Source of the DNA: Achatina immaculata
Lineage: Eukaryota > Mollusca > Gastropoda > Stylommatophora > Achatinidae
Direction of reading: 5' to 3'
Length of the DNA: 64,000 nt
NCBI GenBank assembly: GCA_009760885.1
Contig: CM019696.1
Location: 43,432,358 to 43,496,357 of the forward strand
Shown: positions 42,968 through 52,696 of the stretch, piece by piece
How positions within the stretch are numbered: position 1 is the first letter of the stretch
Layout: the number at the start of each line of letters is the position of its first letter
Program-made: the position numbers and the translations under genes
The notes under the pieces: model-generated
What the model saw: only the letters and a program-made list of their open reading frames with translations
The model's database searches: none
What the model was told of the DNA's origin: nothing

Positions 42968-43150
42968 TGGATGCTCGTGTTTCTAAACGTATTTTTATTG
43001 TTCTACATGTTTCTAAACGTATTTTTATTGTTCTACGTGTTTCTAAACGTATTTTTATTGTTCTACGTGTTTCTAAACGTATTTTTATTGTTCTACGTGT
43101 TTCTAAACGTATTTTTATTGTTCTACGTGTTTCTAAACGTATTTTTATGG
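42968..43150 (+). repeat. 30-bp minisatellite, 6 units
   Basis: Units read GTTTCTAAACGTATTTTTAT plus TGTTCTACGT; nearly identical apart from the first CATGT. Confidence 0.95.
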
Positions 43151-43191
43151 TTGCTACTCTAAAAGTGCTTTCATGAGTGTACGTTTTTCTT

Positions 43192-43350
43192 CTCGTGTTT
43201 TCATAGATGTACGTGTTTTCATAGACGTACGTGTTTTGATAGACGTACGTGTTTTCATAGATGTACGTGTTTTCATAGATGTACGTGTTTTCATAGATGT
43301 ACGTGTTTTGATAGATGTACGTGTTTTCATAGATGTACGTGTTTTCAAGC
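43192..43350 (+). repeat. 18-bp minisatellite, 9 units
   Basis: Units read GTTTTCATAGATGTACGT, with GTTTTGATAGA and GACGTACGT variants. Frames of 73-82 codons on the two strands follow from the 18-base period. Confidence 0.95.
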
Positions 43351-43359
43351 TTGTTTCCT

Positions 43360-43765
43360 TTGGGTTTTGTCCTGAAACATTAACGAATAAATAACAAGGC
43401 AAGGTGACGGTTATTTTCTATCGTCTTTCTCTCTACGTTTTGTTTACTTTCTGTCTATCTTCTGTCTACTTTCTGTCTGTCATCTCTCTACTTTCTGTCT
43501 ATCTTCTGTCTACTTTATACTCACCTAAAACACTTTCTGTGAAGAGAGAAAATGACAGGAAAAGAGAGATCATAGATGGCCGCCACGTTATAAAGTTGGC
43601 TGATACGGCGTTCATTGTGACCAGCATAACTAAAACAAAAAAGTATGTACTAAAGTTTGCTTTTCGGTCTCTTTTAGGTCATAAACAGCGTCGCTGTACC
43701 ACTCCCCATCCGATATCCTATATGGTTTAAGCTCATCACAACACCAGCTACCGAGAACGCGAACA
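43360..43765. other. Mostly unique spacer
   Basis: Short TTTCTGTCTATCTTCTGTCTAC repeats lie at 43,445-43,515. A 108-codon plus frame at 43,404-43,730 has a hydrophobic start and a basic middle with no recognised motif; I leave it uncalled. Confidence 0.5.
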
Positions 43766-43841
43766 TGTATTTCTTAGTACATCAGAACGATAAAAACTCC
43801 GATCACATTGATGATGAATTCGATAATTCTGACTACGACGG

Positions 43842-43848
43842 GGATGAC

Positions 43849-43882
<34 letters not shown>

Positions 43883-43902
43883 ATGATGATGATGATGACT
43901 GG
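43842..43902 (+). repeat. (GAT)n microsatellite
   Basis: About 20 GAT/GAC triplets encode a poly-Asp run inside a 64-codon frame (43,765-43,959). Nothing else supports that frame as a gene. Confidence 0.93.
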
Positions 43903-43945
43903 AAAGAACATAAAGTACCTGAAGCAGATTGTTTCAAAATGTTCT

Positions 43946-44265
43946 GTAGCAGATTATAGGAGCAGATGTAACTAAGAGTTGCTGGCAGCAGATTATAGGA
44001 GCAGATGTAACTAAGAGTTGCTGGCAGCAGATTATAGGAGCAGATGTAACTAAGAGTTGCTGGCAGCAGATTATAGGAGCAGATGTAACTAAGAGTTGCT
44101 GGCAGCAGATTATAGGAGCAGATGTAACTAAGAGTTGCTGGCAGCAGATTATAGGAGCAGATGTAACTAAGAGTTGCTGGCAGCAGATTATAGGAGCAGA
44201 TGTAACTAAGAGTTGCTGGCAGCAGATTATAGGAGCAGATGTAACTAAGAGTTGCTGGCAGCGGA
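43946..44265 (+). repeat. 39-bp minisatellite, about 8 units
   Basis: Units contain GCAGATTATAGGAGCAGATG and TAACTAAGAGTTGCTGGCA. Units appear identical to each other, so the array is very young or homogenised. The minus-strand frame (NLLPATLSYICSY repeats) reflects the 39-base period. Confidence 0.97.
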
Positions 44266-44284
44266 AACATCGTTTCTTGACGTA

Positions 44285-47170
44285 TCTTCTTCTCCCTGCT
44301 CGTGCACGTCTTCTTGTCCTTGCTCGCTGTCTTCTTCTTCTTGTCCTTGCTCGTTGTCTTCTCCTTCTTGTCCTTGCTCGTTGTCTTCTTCTTCTTGTCC
44401 TTGCTCGTTGTCTACTTCTTCTTGTCCTTGCTCGTTGTCTTCTTCTTCTTGTCCTTGCTCGTTGTCTTCTTCTTGTCCTTGCTCGTTGTCTACTTCTTGT
44501 CCTTGCTCGTTGTCTTCTTTTTGTCCTTGCTCGTTGTCTTCTTCTTGTCCTTGCTCGTTGTCTTCTTCTTGTCCTTGCTCGTTGTCTTCTTCTTGTCCTT
44601 GCTCCTTGTCTTATTCTTCTTGTCCTTGCTCGTTGTCTTCTTCTTCTTGTCCTTGCTCGTTGTCTTCTTTTTGTTCTTGCTCGTTGTCTTCTTCTTGTCC
44701 TTGCTCGTTGTCTTCTTCTTGTCCTTGCTCGTTGTCTTCTTCTTCTTGTCCTTGCTCGTTGTCTTCTTCTTGTCCTTGCTCGTTGTCTTCTTCTTGTCCT
44801 TGCTCGTTGTCTTCTTCTTGTCCTTGCTCGTTGTATTCTTCTTGTCCTTGTTCGTTGTCTTCTTTTTGTCCTTGCTCGTTGTCTTCTTCTTGTCCTTGCT
44901 CGTTGTCTTCTTCTTGTCCTTGCTCGTTGTCTTCTTCTTCTTGTCCTTGCTCGTTGTCTTCTTCTTGTCCATGCTCGTTGTCTTCTTCTCTTGTCCTTGC
45001 TCGTTGTCTTCTTCTTGTCCTTGCTCGTTGTCTTCTTCTTCTTGTCCTTGCTCGTTGTCTTCTTCTTGTCCTTGCTCGTTGTCTTCTTCTTGTCCTTGCT
45101 CGTTGTCTTCTTGTCCTTCCTCGTTGTCTTCTTGTCCTTCCTCGTTGTCTTCTCTTGTCCTTGCTCCTTGTCTTCTTCTTGTCCTTGCTCCTTGTCTTCT
45201 TCTTGTCTTTGCTCGTTGTCTTCTTCTTGTCCTTGCTCGTTGTCTTCTTCTTGTCCTTGCTCCTTGTCTTCTTCTTGTCTTTGCTCGTTGTCTTCTTCTT
45301 CTTGTCCTTGCTCGTTGTCTTCTTCTTCTTGTCCTTGTTCGTTGTCTTCTTCTTCTTGTCCTTGCTCGTTTTCGTCTTCTTCTTGTCCTTGCTCGTTGTC
45401 TTCTTCTTCTTGTCCTTGCTCGTTGTCTTCTTCTTGTCCTTGCTCGTTGTCTTCTTCTTGTCCTTGCTCGTTGTCTTCTTCTTGTCCTTGCTCGTTGTCG
45501 TTTTCTTGTCCTTGCTCGTTGTCTTCTTCTTGTCCTTGCTCGTTGTCTTCTTCTTGTCCTTGCTCGTTGTCTTCTTCTTGTCCTTGCTCCTTGTCTTATT
45601 CTTCTTGTCCTTGCTCGTTGTCTTCTTCTTCTTGTCCTTGCTCGTTGTCTTCTTTTTGTTCTTGCTCGTTGTCTTCTTCTTGTCCTTGCTCGTTGTCTTC
45701 TTCTTGTCCTTGCTCGTTGTCTTCTTCTTGTCCTTGCTCGTTGTCTTCTTCTTCTTGTCCTTGCTCGTTGTCTTCTTTTTGTCCTTGCTCGTTGTCTTCT
45801 TCTTGTCCTTGCTCGTTGTCTTCTTCTTGTCCTTGCTCGTTGTCTTCTTCTTGTCCTTGCTCGTTGTCTTCTTCTTCTTGTCCTTGCTCGTTGTCTTCTT
45901 CTTCTCCTTGCTCGTTGTCTTCTTCTTGTCCTTGCTCGTTGTCTTCTTCTTGTCCTTGCTCGTTGTATTCTTCTTGTCCTTGTTCGTTGTCTTCTTTTTG
46001 TCCTTGCTCGTTGTCTTCTTCTTGTCCTTGCTCGTTGTCTTCTTCTTGTCCTTGCTCGTTGTCTTCTTCTTCTTGTCCTTGCTCGTTGTCTTCTTCTTGT
46101 CCATGCTCGTTGTCTTCTTCTTCTTGTCCTTGCTCGTTGTCTTCTTCTTGTCCTTGCTCGTTGTCTTCTTCTTCTTGTCCTTGCTCGTTGTCTTCTTCTT
46201 GTCCTTGCTCGTTGTCTTCTTCTTGTCCTTGCTCGTTGTCTTCTTCTTCTTGTCCTTGCTCGTTGTCTTCTTCTTGTCCTTGCTCCTTGTCTTCTTCTTG
46301 TCCTTGCTCCTTGTCTTCTTCTTGTCTTTGCTCGTTGTCTTCTTCTTCTTGTCCTTGCTCGTTGTCTTCTTCTTGTCCTTGCTCCTTGTCTTCTTCTTGT
46401 CTTTGCTCGTTGTCTTCTTCTTCTTGTCCTTGCTCGTTGTCTTCTTCTTCTTGTCCTTGTTCGTTGTCTTCTTCTTCTTGTCCTTGCTCGTTTTCGTCTT
46501 CTTCTTGTCCTTGCTCGTTGTCTTCTTCTTCTTGTCCTTGCTCGTTGTCTTCTTCTTGTCCTTGCTCGTTGTCTTCTTCTTGTCCTTGCTCGTTGTCTTC
46601 TTCTTGTCCTTGCTCGTTGTCGTTTTCTTGTCCTTGCTCGTTGTCTTCTTCTTGTCCTTGCTCGTTGTCTTCTTCTTGTCCTTGCTCGTTGTCATCTTCT
46701 TGTCCTTGCTCGTTGTCTTCTTCTTGTCCTTACTCGTTGTCGTATTCTTGTCCTTCCTCGTTGTCTTCTTCTTGTCCTTGCTCGTTGTCTTCTTCTTGTC
46801 CTTGCTCGTTGATGTCTTCTTGTCCTTGCTCGTTGACGTCTTCTTGTCCTTGTTCACTGTCGTCTTCTTGTCCTTCCTCGTTGTCTTCTTTTTGTCCTTG
46901 CTCGTTAATGTCTTCTTGTCCTTCCTCGTTGACGCCTTCTTGTCCTTGCTCGTTGACGTATTCTTATCCTTGCTTGTTGTCATCTTCTTGTCCTTGGATG
47001 TTGACGTCTTCTTGTCCTTCCTGCTATTTGTCTTCTTCGTGTCCTTGCTCGTGGACGTCTTCTTGTCCTTGCTCATTGACGTTTTCCTATCCTTGCTCCT
47101 TGACGTCTTCTTGTCCTTGCTCGTGAACGTCTTCTTGTCCTTGCACGTGGATGTCTTCTTATCCCTATTC
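44285..47170 (+). repeat. 21/24-bp pyrimidine-rich satellite, about 2.9 kb, about 130 units
   Basis: Basic unit TCTTCTTGTCCTTGCTCGTTG (21 bases; some units have an extra TCT, 24 bases). Because 21 and 24 divide by three, frames stay open on both strands: 1009, 949 and 836 codons on plus, 821 on minus (TSKDKKK repeats). Rare variants reveal a ~1.1-kb higher-order copy: CTCCTTGTCTTATTC at 44,601 and 45,585, TTGTATTCTTCTTG at 44,831 and 45,965, and CTCGTTTTCGTC at 45,364 and 46,488. Units diverge towards the right end. A repeat-protein gene cannot be fully excluded, but no conserved start, signal peptide or splice context favours one frame. Confidence 0.96.
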
Positions 47171-47284
47171 GTGGAATCAGAAGTGTTTACATGTTGGAAA
47201 TCTGGAAAACGTTACACTTTCCATGTGGAGAAGTGGATATGGATGTGGAGATTGAGGCTAGATTGTTGTACAACTGAGTGATTT

Positions 47285-47660
47285 GTTAACATGTTTGTGC
47301 CATTAGCTGGTTGACTGAGTGGTTGGCTATAACATGTTTGTCTTCATTAGCTGGGTGACTGCAAGGTTGGCTATAACATGGTTGTTGTCATTAGCTGGTT
47401 GACAGACCGGTTGGCTACAACGTTTGTTGTCATTAGCTAATTGACAGAGTGGTTGGCTATGACATGTTTGTCGTCATTAGCTAGATGACAGACTGGTTGG
47501 CTACAACGTTTGTTGTCATTAACTGGTTGATTGAGTGGTTGGCTATCTGACTGACTGGGTGGTTGACTATATGACTGACTGAATAGTTGACTGTCTAGCT
47601 CACTGAGTGGTTAGCTATCTGCCTCACTGAATGGTTGACTATCTAGCTGACTGATTGCAT
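47285..47660 (+). repeat. Degenerate ~46-bp then ~20-bp repeats
   Basis: Units with TTGTCATTAGCTGGTTGACT and GAGTGGTTGGCTATAACATG run to about 47,540, followed by shorter TGACTGAGTGGTTGACTATC units. A related motif recurs at 52,040-52,300. Confidence 0.85.
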
Positions 47661-47729
47661 GTCTTATAAGGTGAAAGAACACGCAAAAGTAGAGCTTGTG
47701 GGAGAGACTGATGAGGGCTATGTCGTCAT

Positions 47730-47836
47730 AGGCTAGAGAGAAAGAGAGACAGAGACAGAGTGAGAGAAAGAAAGAGAGAGGGGGAGAGGAAAATTGAGAG
47801 GGAGGGAGAGAGTTATAGAGAGAGAAAGACAGAGAG
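47730..47836. repeat. GA-rich low-complexity tract
   Basis: AGAGAGAAAGAGAGAC-type purine tract bordering the LINE E 3'-end fragment E0. A similar tract at 48,045-48,140 borders E1. Confidence 0.88.
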
Positions 47837-48050
47837 AACGAACGAATGAACATACTTTCTTTTCAAAGACTTAAGAATTGGGCACACAGGCCTGTCTGAC
47901 AATCTGCCCTTCATCATACAGCTTTCACTCAGTCACAGTCATTCAGCATTTGTTAATGAGCATAATAAACATGAAGACACAATTAAATGATTACATAAGT
48001 AAATAATAAACTTATCTCTTGTCCATACACTCCACAATCTGAGTTAGAGA
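47837..48050 (-). mobile_element. LINE E copy E0: 3' UTR fragment
   Basis: Shares AAGAATTGGGCACACAGGCC and TCTGCCCTTCATCATACAGC with the 3' ends of E1, E2 and E3, and TAAATAATAAAC plus CCATACACTCCACA further in. The 3' end (left) is an ATTC-type tail at 47,837-47,850 next to a GA tract. Only about 200 bases remain, typical of strong 5' truncation. Confidence 0.8.
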
Positions 48051-48115
48051 GAGAGGTAGAGAGAAACGAGAGAGACAGAAGGAGAGAAAGACAGAGAGAG
48101 ATAGAGAAAGACTGT

Positions 48116-48140
<25 letters not shown>

Positions 48141-48147
<7 letters not shown>

Positions 48148-50505
48148 TGAATAATCTTTATTTTTAAATGGTAAAGAATTGAACACGCAGGCCCGTCTTA
48201 CATTCTGCCCTTCATCACTCCATCTTTCATTCTTCCCACACACTTGATTTAGCACAAATATACAAATTAAATTAGGAAAAAAAACATATCAAAACAGTGT
48301 AAAATGTAACTATTACATTCAAAGTAAAAGAGAAGAAGTAATTAACCTAATAAAATAGCACTCACGCACACATACACACGCAGACATATACATAAACAAA
48401 AATACATTGTAAATACAGATCTTCTGACATATTTTTTTTAACAGACATTAAAATAATTTCTAACAATATCTAACACGTTGCTTTTCTAACTATGCCATTT
48501 TAGTACTTGATGGTTGGCGAGTCACGTGTTGAGAGAGTGCTGGTTATTTTATGGAGGCATATAATTACAAGCAAGTAAATAATGAAACAGGTTTGAGTTA
48601 AAGGATGAAGAATTACCAATGGATTTTAAATTGTAGGGGAGGGTGTTCCAGAGCTGTACTGCAGAGTATGCAAGGCTTTTCTTGTACAGATCAATCCTGG
48701 GTTTAGGAAGAAGACAGTTTTTTAAACGCTGGCTATGTTTAGTGTTATACGTAAACAGTGACCACAAGTAAGGCGGAGCATTGTGCGACAGAATTCTCTG
48801 AACAAACCTAACTTTGTTAAAAATGATTCTATTTTTGAGGGGTAGAATTTTGAGTTGTTTGTGTTGATCTACAGTCTGTACTGGGTGTTTGTCACAAATC
48901 AGATTTAATGCTCGTTTGTGAAGTGAGTGGAGCCTTTTTGTGTTTGAGACTGAGCATCCATCCCAGATTGTGGAACAGTAATCTAAGTGTGTTTGTACGT
49001 GTGATATGTAGTATATCTTTCTTGTGTCTTTGTCCATAAAATGTTTAATTTTGGCTAATTGACAAACTTTCTGTCCAATCAAGTTTGTTAGGTTATGTAC
49101 GTGAGAAATCCAAGTTAAATGCTGATCAATGATGAGTCCTAGAGTTTTATGTTCATGAACATTTCCTATTGCCTTAGTCCCATCACAAAGCTGTAGTGAA
49201 GTTTTTGTTGCATTTTGCAGTTTCTGTCTTGTAGTGATGAGCATGGATTTTGTTTTGTTGGTGTTTATTAACATACCATTTTTATTACTCCATTTAATCA
49301 AAATGTTTATATCATTTTGGAGCGTTGTCTGTAGTTTATTGATGTCATAGTCACTATTGTAAACAGTACAGTCATCAGTGAAAAGATCACATGAAGAGTG
49401 CTTTAAATGTAGTGGTAGGTCGTTAATATAGATAGCAAAGAGAAGAGGACCAAGAATGGAGCCTTGAGGAATACCGGTATCAACCACAGACGAGCCAGAT
49501 ATTTTGTTTCTAAAGCAAACTACTTGTTTTCTACCTGAGAGAAAAGATGTAATACATTTTGTTAGGTCAGGGTGTAATCTATAGCCTTCCAGCTTTTTTG
49601 CAAGAATTTCATGATCAATCATATCGAAGGTTTTCTTGAAATCAACAAAGACAGCACCACACAATTTGTCATCATTTATATTAGACAGCCAGCTTTCTGT
49701 CATTTTAGTTAATGCTGTGTGGCAGGAGTAATTTGGTCTAAAACCTGACTGACTCTCTATTAGTAGACTGTTTTCTTGCATGTGGAGCAGAGTTAACTTT
49801 TGTATATGCTTTTCAAGAGGTTTAGATAGTGATGACAGAATGGATATAGGTCTATGGTTAGAAAGGTCACTAGTCTGTCCAAATTTAAAAAGAGGAAAAA
49901 CTTTGGCGAATTTAAAAGCGTCAGGGAAATCATGTTTGTCAATGCACAAGTTGTATAAGTATGTTAGTGTGTCTGTGATAACTGGTGCAGCGTAGCGTAG
50001 TATCTTGTTACTAATGTCATCACATCCTGCTGAGCTAGTGTTCTTTAAGGACCGGATGTAGTTATAAACCTCACCGACTGTGAGGAAAGGAATATTAGTT
50101 TGTTTTAGCTTTACACATTTACTGTCGCTGAAAGTTTTCAACACACTCAGGTCGCAATTTGGGGTCGGTAATGAAGATTTTAGAATACTAATTTCTTCCC
50201 TAAAATGTTCACTGAAGTTAGCGCAAATATGTTCACCATTAAGTGTTTGTGGGTCAGTTTGCTTTGTTTTATTTACAAGAGTATTAATTGCTTTCCAGAT
50301 TGATTTACTATCAGTTTTGTCTTTCACTAAATTTCTGAAGTAATTTTTCTTTTCCTGCCTAATTAAATACTGCACCTTATTCCTAAGTGAATGATAGCTA
50401 CTGAAATTTCTGCTTTTATGAGCTTCATCCCGTTTCCTCATGAGTTGCAATATATCAGGAGTTAACCATTGGGATTTTGTTACGTGTTTTACTCTCATTT
50501 CTTTG
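48141..50505 (-). mobile_element. LINE E copy E1: CR1-group non-LTR retrotransposon, 5'-truncated
   Basis: The RT and C-terminal region are in one open frame (48,549-50,498), followed by a ~400-base 3' UTR ending in AATAAAGATTATTCATTC (reverse complement of 48,141-48,165). The RT style (GIPQGSILGPLLF, YINDL) and ATTC-type 3' repeats fit the CR1/L2/Daphne group of the Jockey superfamily. No endonuclease is present. Confidence 0.88.
48549..50498 (-). CDS. LINE E1 reverse transcriptase, about 650-codon open frame
   Basis: Starting at MRVKHVTKSQWL (50,498), the frame shows a pre-RT region (SIWKAINTLVNKT), the RT boxes NHRPISILSSLSKPLE, VFVDFKKTFDMID (first catalytic Asp), GIPQGSILGPLLFAIYINDL and LFTDDCTVY (catalytic pair), then LGLIIDQHLTW (thumb). 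The C-terminal region (QTHLDYCSTIWDGC, LWNTLPYNLKS) is typical of CR1-like LINEs. The box has FTDD where FADD is usual (49,377-49,379), and AFD is TFD; both Asp residues stay. The longer open frame to 50,816 translates two upstream 3' UTR fragments and a GA tract, so I exclude its first 106 codons. No stop or frameshift occurs within 1.95 kb. Confidence 0.92.
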   Translation of the reverse strand: MRVKHVTKSQWLTPDILQLMRKRDEAHKSRNFSSYHSLRNKVQYLIRQEKKNYFRNLVKDKTDSKSIWKAINTLVNKTKQTDPQTLNGEHICANFSEHFREEISILKSSLPTPNCDLSVLKTFSDSKCVKLKQTNIPFLTVGEVYNYIRSLKNTSSAGCDDISNKILRYAAPVITDTLTYLYNLCIDKHDFPDAFKFAKVFPLFKFGQTSDLSNHRPISILSSLSKPLEKHIQKLTLLHMQENSLLIESQSGFRPNYSCHTALTKMTESWLSNINDDKLCGAVFVDFKKTFDMIDHEILAKKLEGYRLHPDLTKCITSFLSGRKQVVCFRNKISGSSVVDTGIPQGSILGPLLFAIYINDLPLHLKHSSCDLFTDDCTVYNSDYDINKLQTTLQNDINILIKWSNKNGMLINTNKTKSMLITTRQKLQNATKTSLQLCDGTKAIGNVHEHKTLGLIIDQHLTWISHVHNLTNLIGQKVCQLAKIKHFMDKDTRKIYYISHVQTHLDYCSTIWDGCSVSNTKRLHSLHKRALNLICDKHPVQTVDQHKQLKILPLKNRIIFNKVRFVQRILSHNAPPYLWSLFTYNTKHSQRLKNCLLPKPRIDLYKKSLAYSAVQLWNTLPYNLKSIGNSSSFNSNLFHYLLACNYMPP

Positions 50506-50519
50506 ATGGGGAGAGACAG

Positions 50520-50630
50520 AGTTAGAGATTGAATGACTGATTGAGTGATCTTTATTTCAAAAGGGTTAAGAATTGGGCACGCAGGCCCGTCTGACATTCT
50601 GCCCTTTGAGGCCTTTGCGATCTGAGAGAA
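50520..50630 (-). mobile_element. LINE E copy E3: short 3' end fragment
   Basis: About 100 bases with AGTGATCTTTATTTC, AAGAATTGGGCACGCAGGCC and CATTCTGCCC, i.e. only the last part of a LINE E 3' UTR. It lies directly at the 5' truncation point of E1, and is followed by a GA tract to 50,700. Confidence 0.8.
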
Positions 50631-50734
50631 AGAGATAGAGATAAAGATAGAGAAAAAAGGAGACAGAGAGAGTGAGAGAGAAAGAGAGAGAGAAATAGAT
50701 ATATAGAGAAAGAACAAATATATAGAGAAAGAAC

Positions 50735-51510
50735 AAACAAAAGAGCGAGCAGACTTTATTTTCGAAGAGTTAAGAATTGGGCACGCAGGCCCGTGTAACA
50801 TTCTGCCCTTCATCATACAACTTCCATTCAGTGACAGTTATTCAGCATCTGTTAGTGAACATAATATACACGAAAAAGCAAAAATCAGTAAGTAAATAAA
50901 TAATAAACCATTTATTTCCATACACTCCACATTCTGCTTTATGCAACTACATGAAATAAACTTTATTACATTGTCACATTCATTATAAACTCACACATTT
51001 TTGGAACAGCAATATAATAGACACAACAGTCAAGTCATACTTTAGAGTAAACTAATTCACATGTATACACATAGACATGTGCATAAACAGACACGTATGT
51101 ATGTACACATAATGACAAATGCATACACACATACACAAATATATATATATACATACATACCGGTATACATGTATACATATACAAACATGCATATACACGC
51201 ATATACACACTACATATACATACCTACACCTATTCATACGTGTATATAAAGTATGCACAAACACAAATACATATTAGAGAGGCATATAATCCGCCTCAAA
51301 CAGATATTGATAAAGTCTGAAGTTATAAGAATGAATATTACTTGTAAATAATGAGTTTCTAGGGTCTTCCAAAAGTGGGCAGCTGAGTAAGAGAAGCTTT
51401 TTTCAAACATGTCAAGCCTTGCTTTTGGAAGAATACAATTGCTTAACCGTTGACTGTGTTTTGGGTTGGATTTGAACAGCGACTATAAATAGAGTGGAGC
51501 ATTGTGTGAG
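50735..51510 (-). mobile_element. LINE E copy E2: diverged 3' part
   Basis: The left end has the same 3' UTR module as E0, E1 and E3 (50,755-50,940). 51,280-51,510 resembles the C-terminal coding end of E1 (GAGGCATATAAT, then GGAGCATTGTG matching 48,552-48,785). A loose ACATACAC tract (51,052-51,250) sits between. The coding part is too decayed to read. Confidence 0.7.
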
Positions 51511-52036
51511 ACAGAAAGGTCAAGCTGGCCATGAGGATTTTGTGTCGGTTGGACAAGTTGAGGCCAGGCCTTTGATATAAGGTATTTATCAACAAATTCT
51601 CCAGAAGGTTAGAGATAGCAAGAGCTGAAGACTGTTAAGCAAAATACGCTTGACAAACCTGAAACTCAGTTCGGCGGGAAGATGCCTGCAATAAGTTTTC
51701 GCTGGAACAAAGATGGCGACAGGAAGTCCAAGATAGGACGAGCCGCAGTGAACAGGAAGTTCATTTTTCTAGTCAGCAGTATTGGCTTAACAAGGAAGTT
51801 GCCTGCGTCACGCACATTTAGACAGAGTGAGTACTGGGGGAAGCAATATTATCTGCAGTGTGAGTTGTTTTGGCTGATTAGGGGAACCTGACAAGATTAA
51901 GGGAGCTAGTGACAGTGCGCTCTCGCGAATGTTTGTGTTAGACACTTGAGAGAAAGAAACTGATTGATATTTAACTGAGCAGCCAGTTTTTTGTATCAAA
52001 CTATGTATGTGTACTCTGTTAGGGAACCTTCTTACA
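51510..52036. other. Spacer, no gene recognised
   Basis: Contains 69- and 63-codon frames without motifs. May include old LINE E sequence at its left edge. Confidence 0.5.
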
Positions 52037-52300
52037 GCATGACTGACTTGTTGACTGAGTGGTTAACTGGCTTGTCGACTTATGGGTAACTGATTTGTTA
52101 GCTAAGTGGTTGGCTGACTGGTTGACTGAGCTGTTGGCTGTCTGGTTGACTGTGTGATTGGCTGTTTGGTTGATTGAGTAGTTGGCTGGCTGGTTGACCG
52201 AATGGATGACTGGCTGATTGGCTGAGTGTTTGGCTATATGGTTAACTTAATGGTTGGCTAGTTAGACGAATGATTGATTGACTGGGTTATTGACTCAGAA
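52037..52300 (+). repeat. Degenerate repeat related to the 47.3-kb array
   Basis: Loose GACTGAGTGGTTGGCTGACT units of 16-20 bases, strongly diverged. The shared GTTGACTGAGTGGTTGGCT motif links it to 47,285-47,660. Confidence 0.75.
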
Positions 52301-52537
52301 TGGTTGTTCAGCAAATTTACTCACCAAGGTAATCTAGACATTTGATAAGATACAGATGTCACTTCAGTTTAGAAACGTCAGAGAGAAAACAAGAATAGAA
52401 CAGTTTAATTCTGGTATGTCACATTTTACCTCCAGCATCTGGTATGTCGCATTCTACCTCCAGCATGCACACAAACCTCAGCCTGCACTTTCAGCCTCAG
52501 AAATCAGTCAAACGACGAGTAGGTCAGAGAAGTACCC

Positions 52538-52676
52538 ACTTACAACATACAATATTCTTGTACTGTACGGTTTTACCAACTTACAACATACAATATTCTT
52601 GTACTGTACGGTTTTACCAACTTACAACATACAATATTCTTGTACTGTAAGGTTTTACCAACTTACAACATACAAT
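52538..52676 (+). repeat. 42-bp repeat, about 3.3 units
   Basis: Units contain CTTACAACATACAATATTCT and TGTACTGTACGGTTTTACCA. Confidence 0.94.
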
Positions 52677-52696
52677 CAAACAAAAATTTTTCTGAA

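Noticed and set aside
43404..43730. 108-codon frame as a small secreted or membrane protein
   Set aside because: The hydrophobic start translates a TTTCTGTCTA repeat; the remainder has no recognisable domain.
44252..47281. 1009-, 949-, 836- and 821-codon frames as large repeat proteins or multi-pass membrane proteins
   Set aside because: Frames are open in several registers and on both strands because the units are 21 or 24 bases. Hydrophobic VVFFLSLL runs are translations of TCTTCTTGTCCTTG, not evidence of membrane segments.
50499..50816. N-terminal 106 codons of the 755-codon LINE E frame as part of the element's protein
   Set aside because: They translate the E3 and E2 3' UTR fragments and a GA tract that lie upstream by chance in frame. 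The sequence repeats GPACPILN from two 3' UTR copies.
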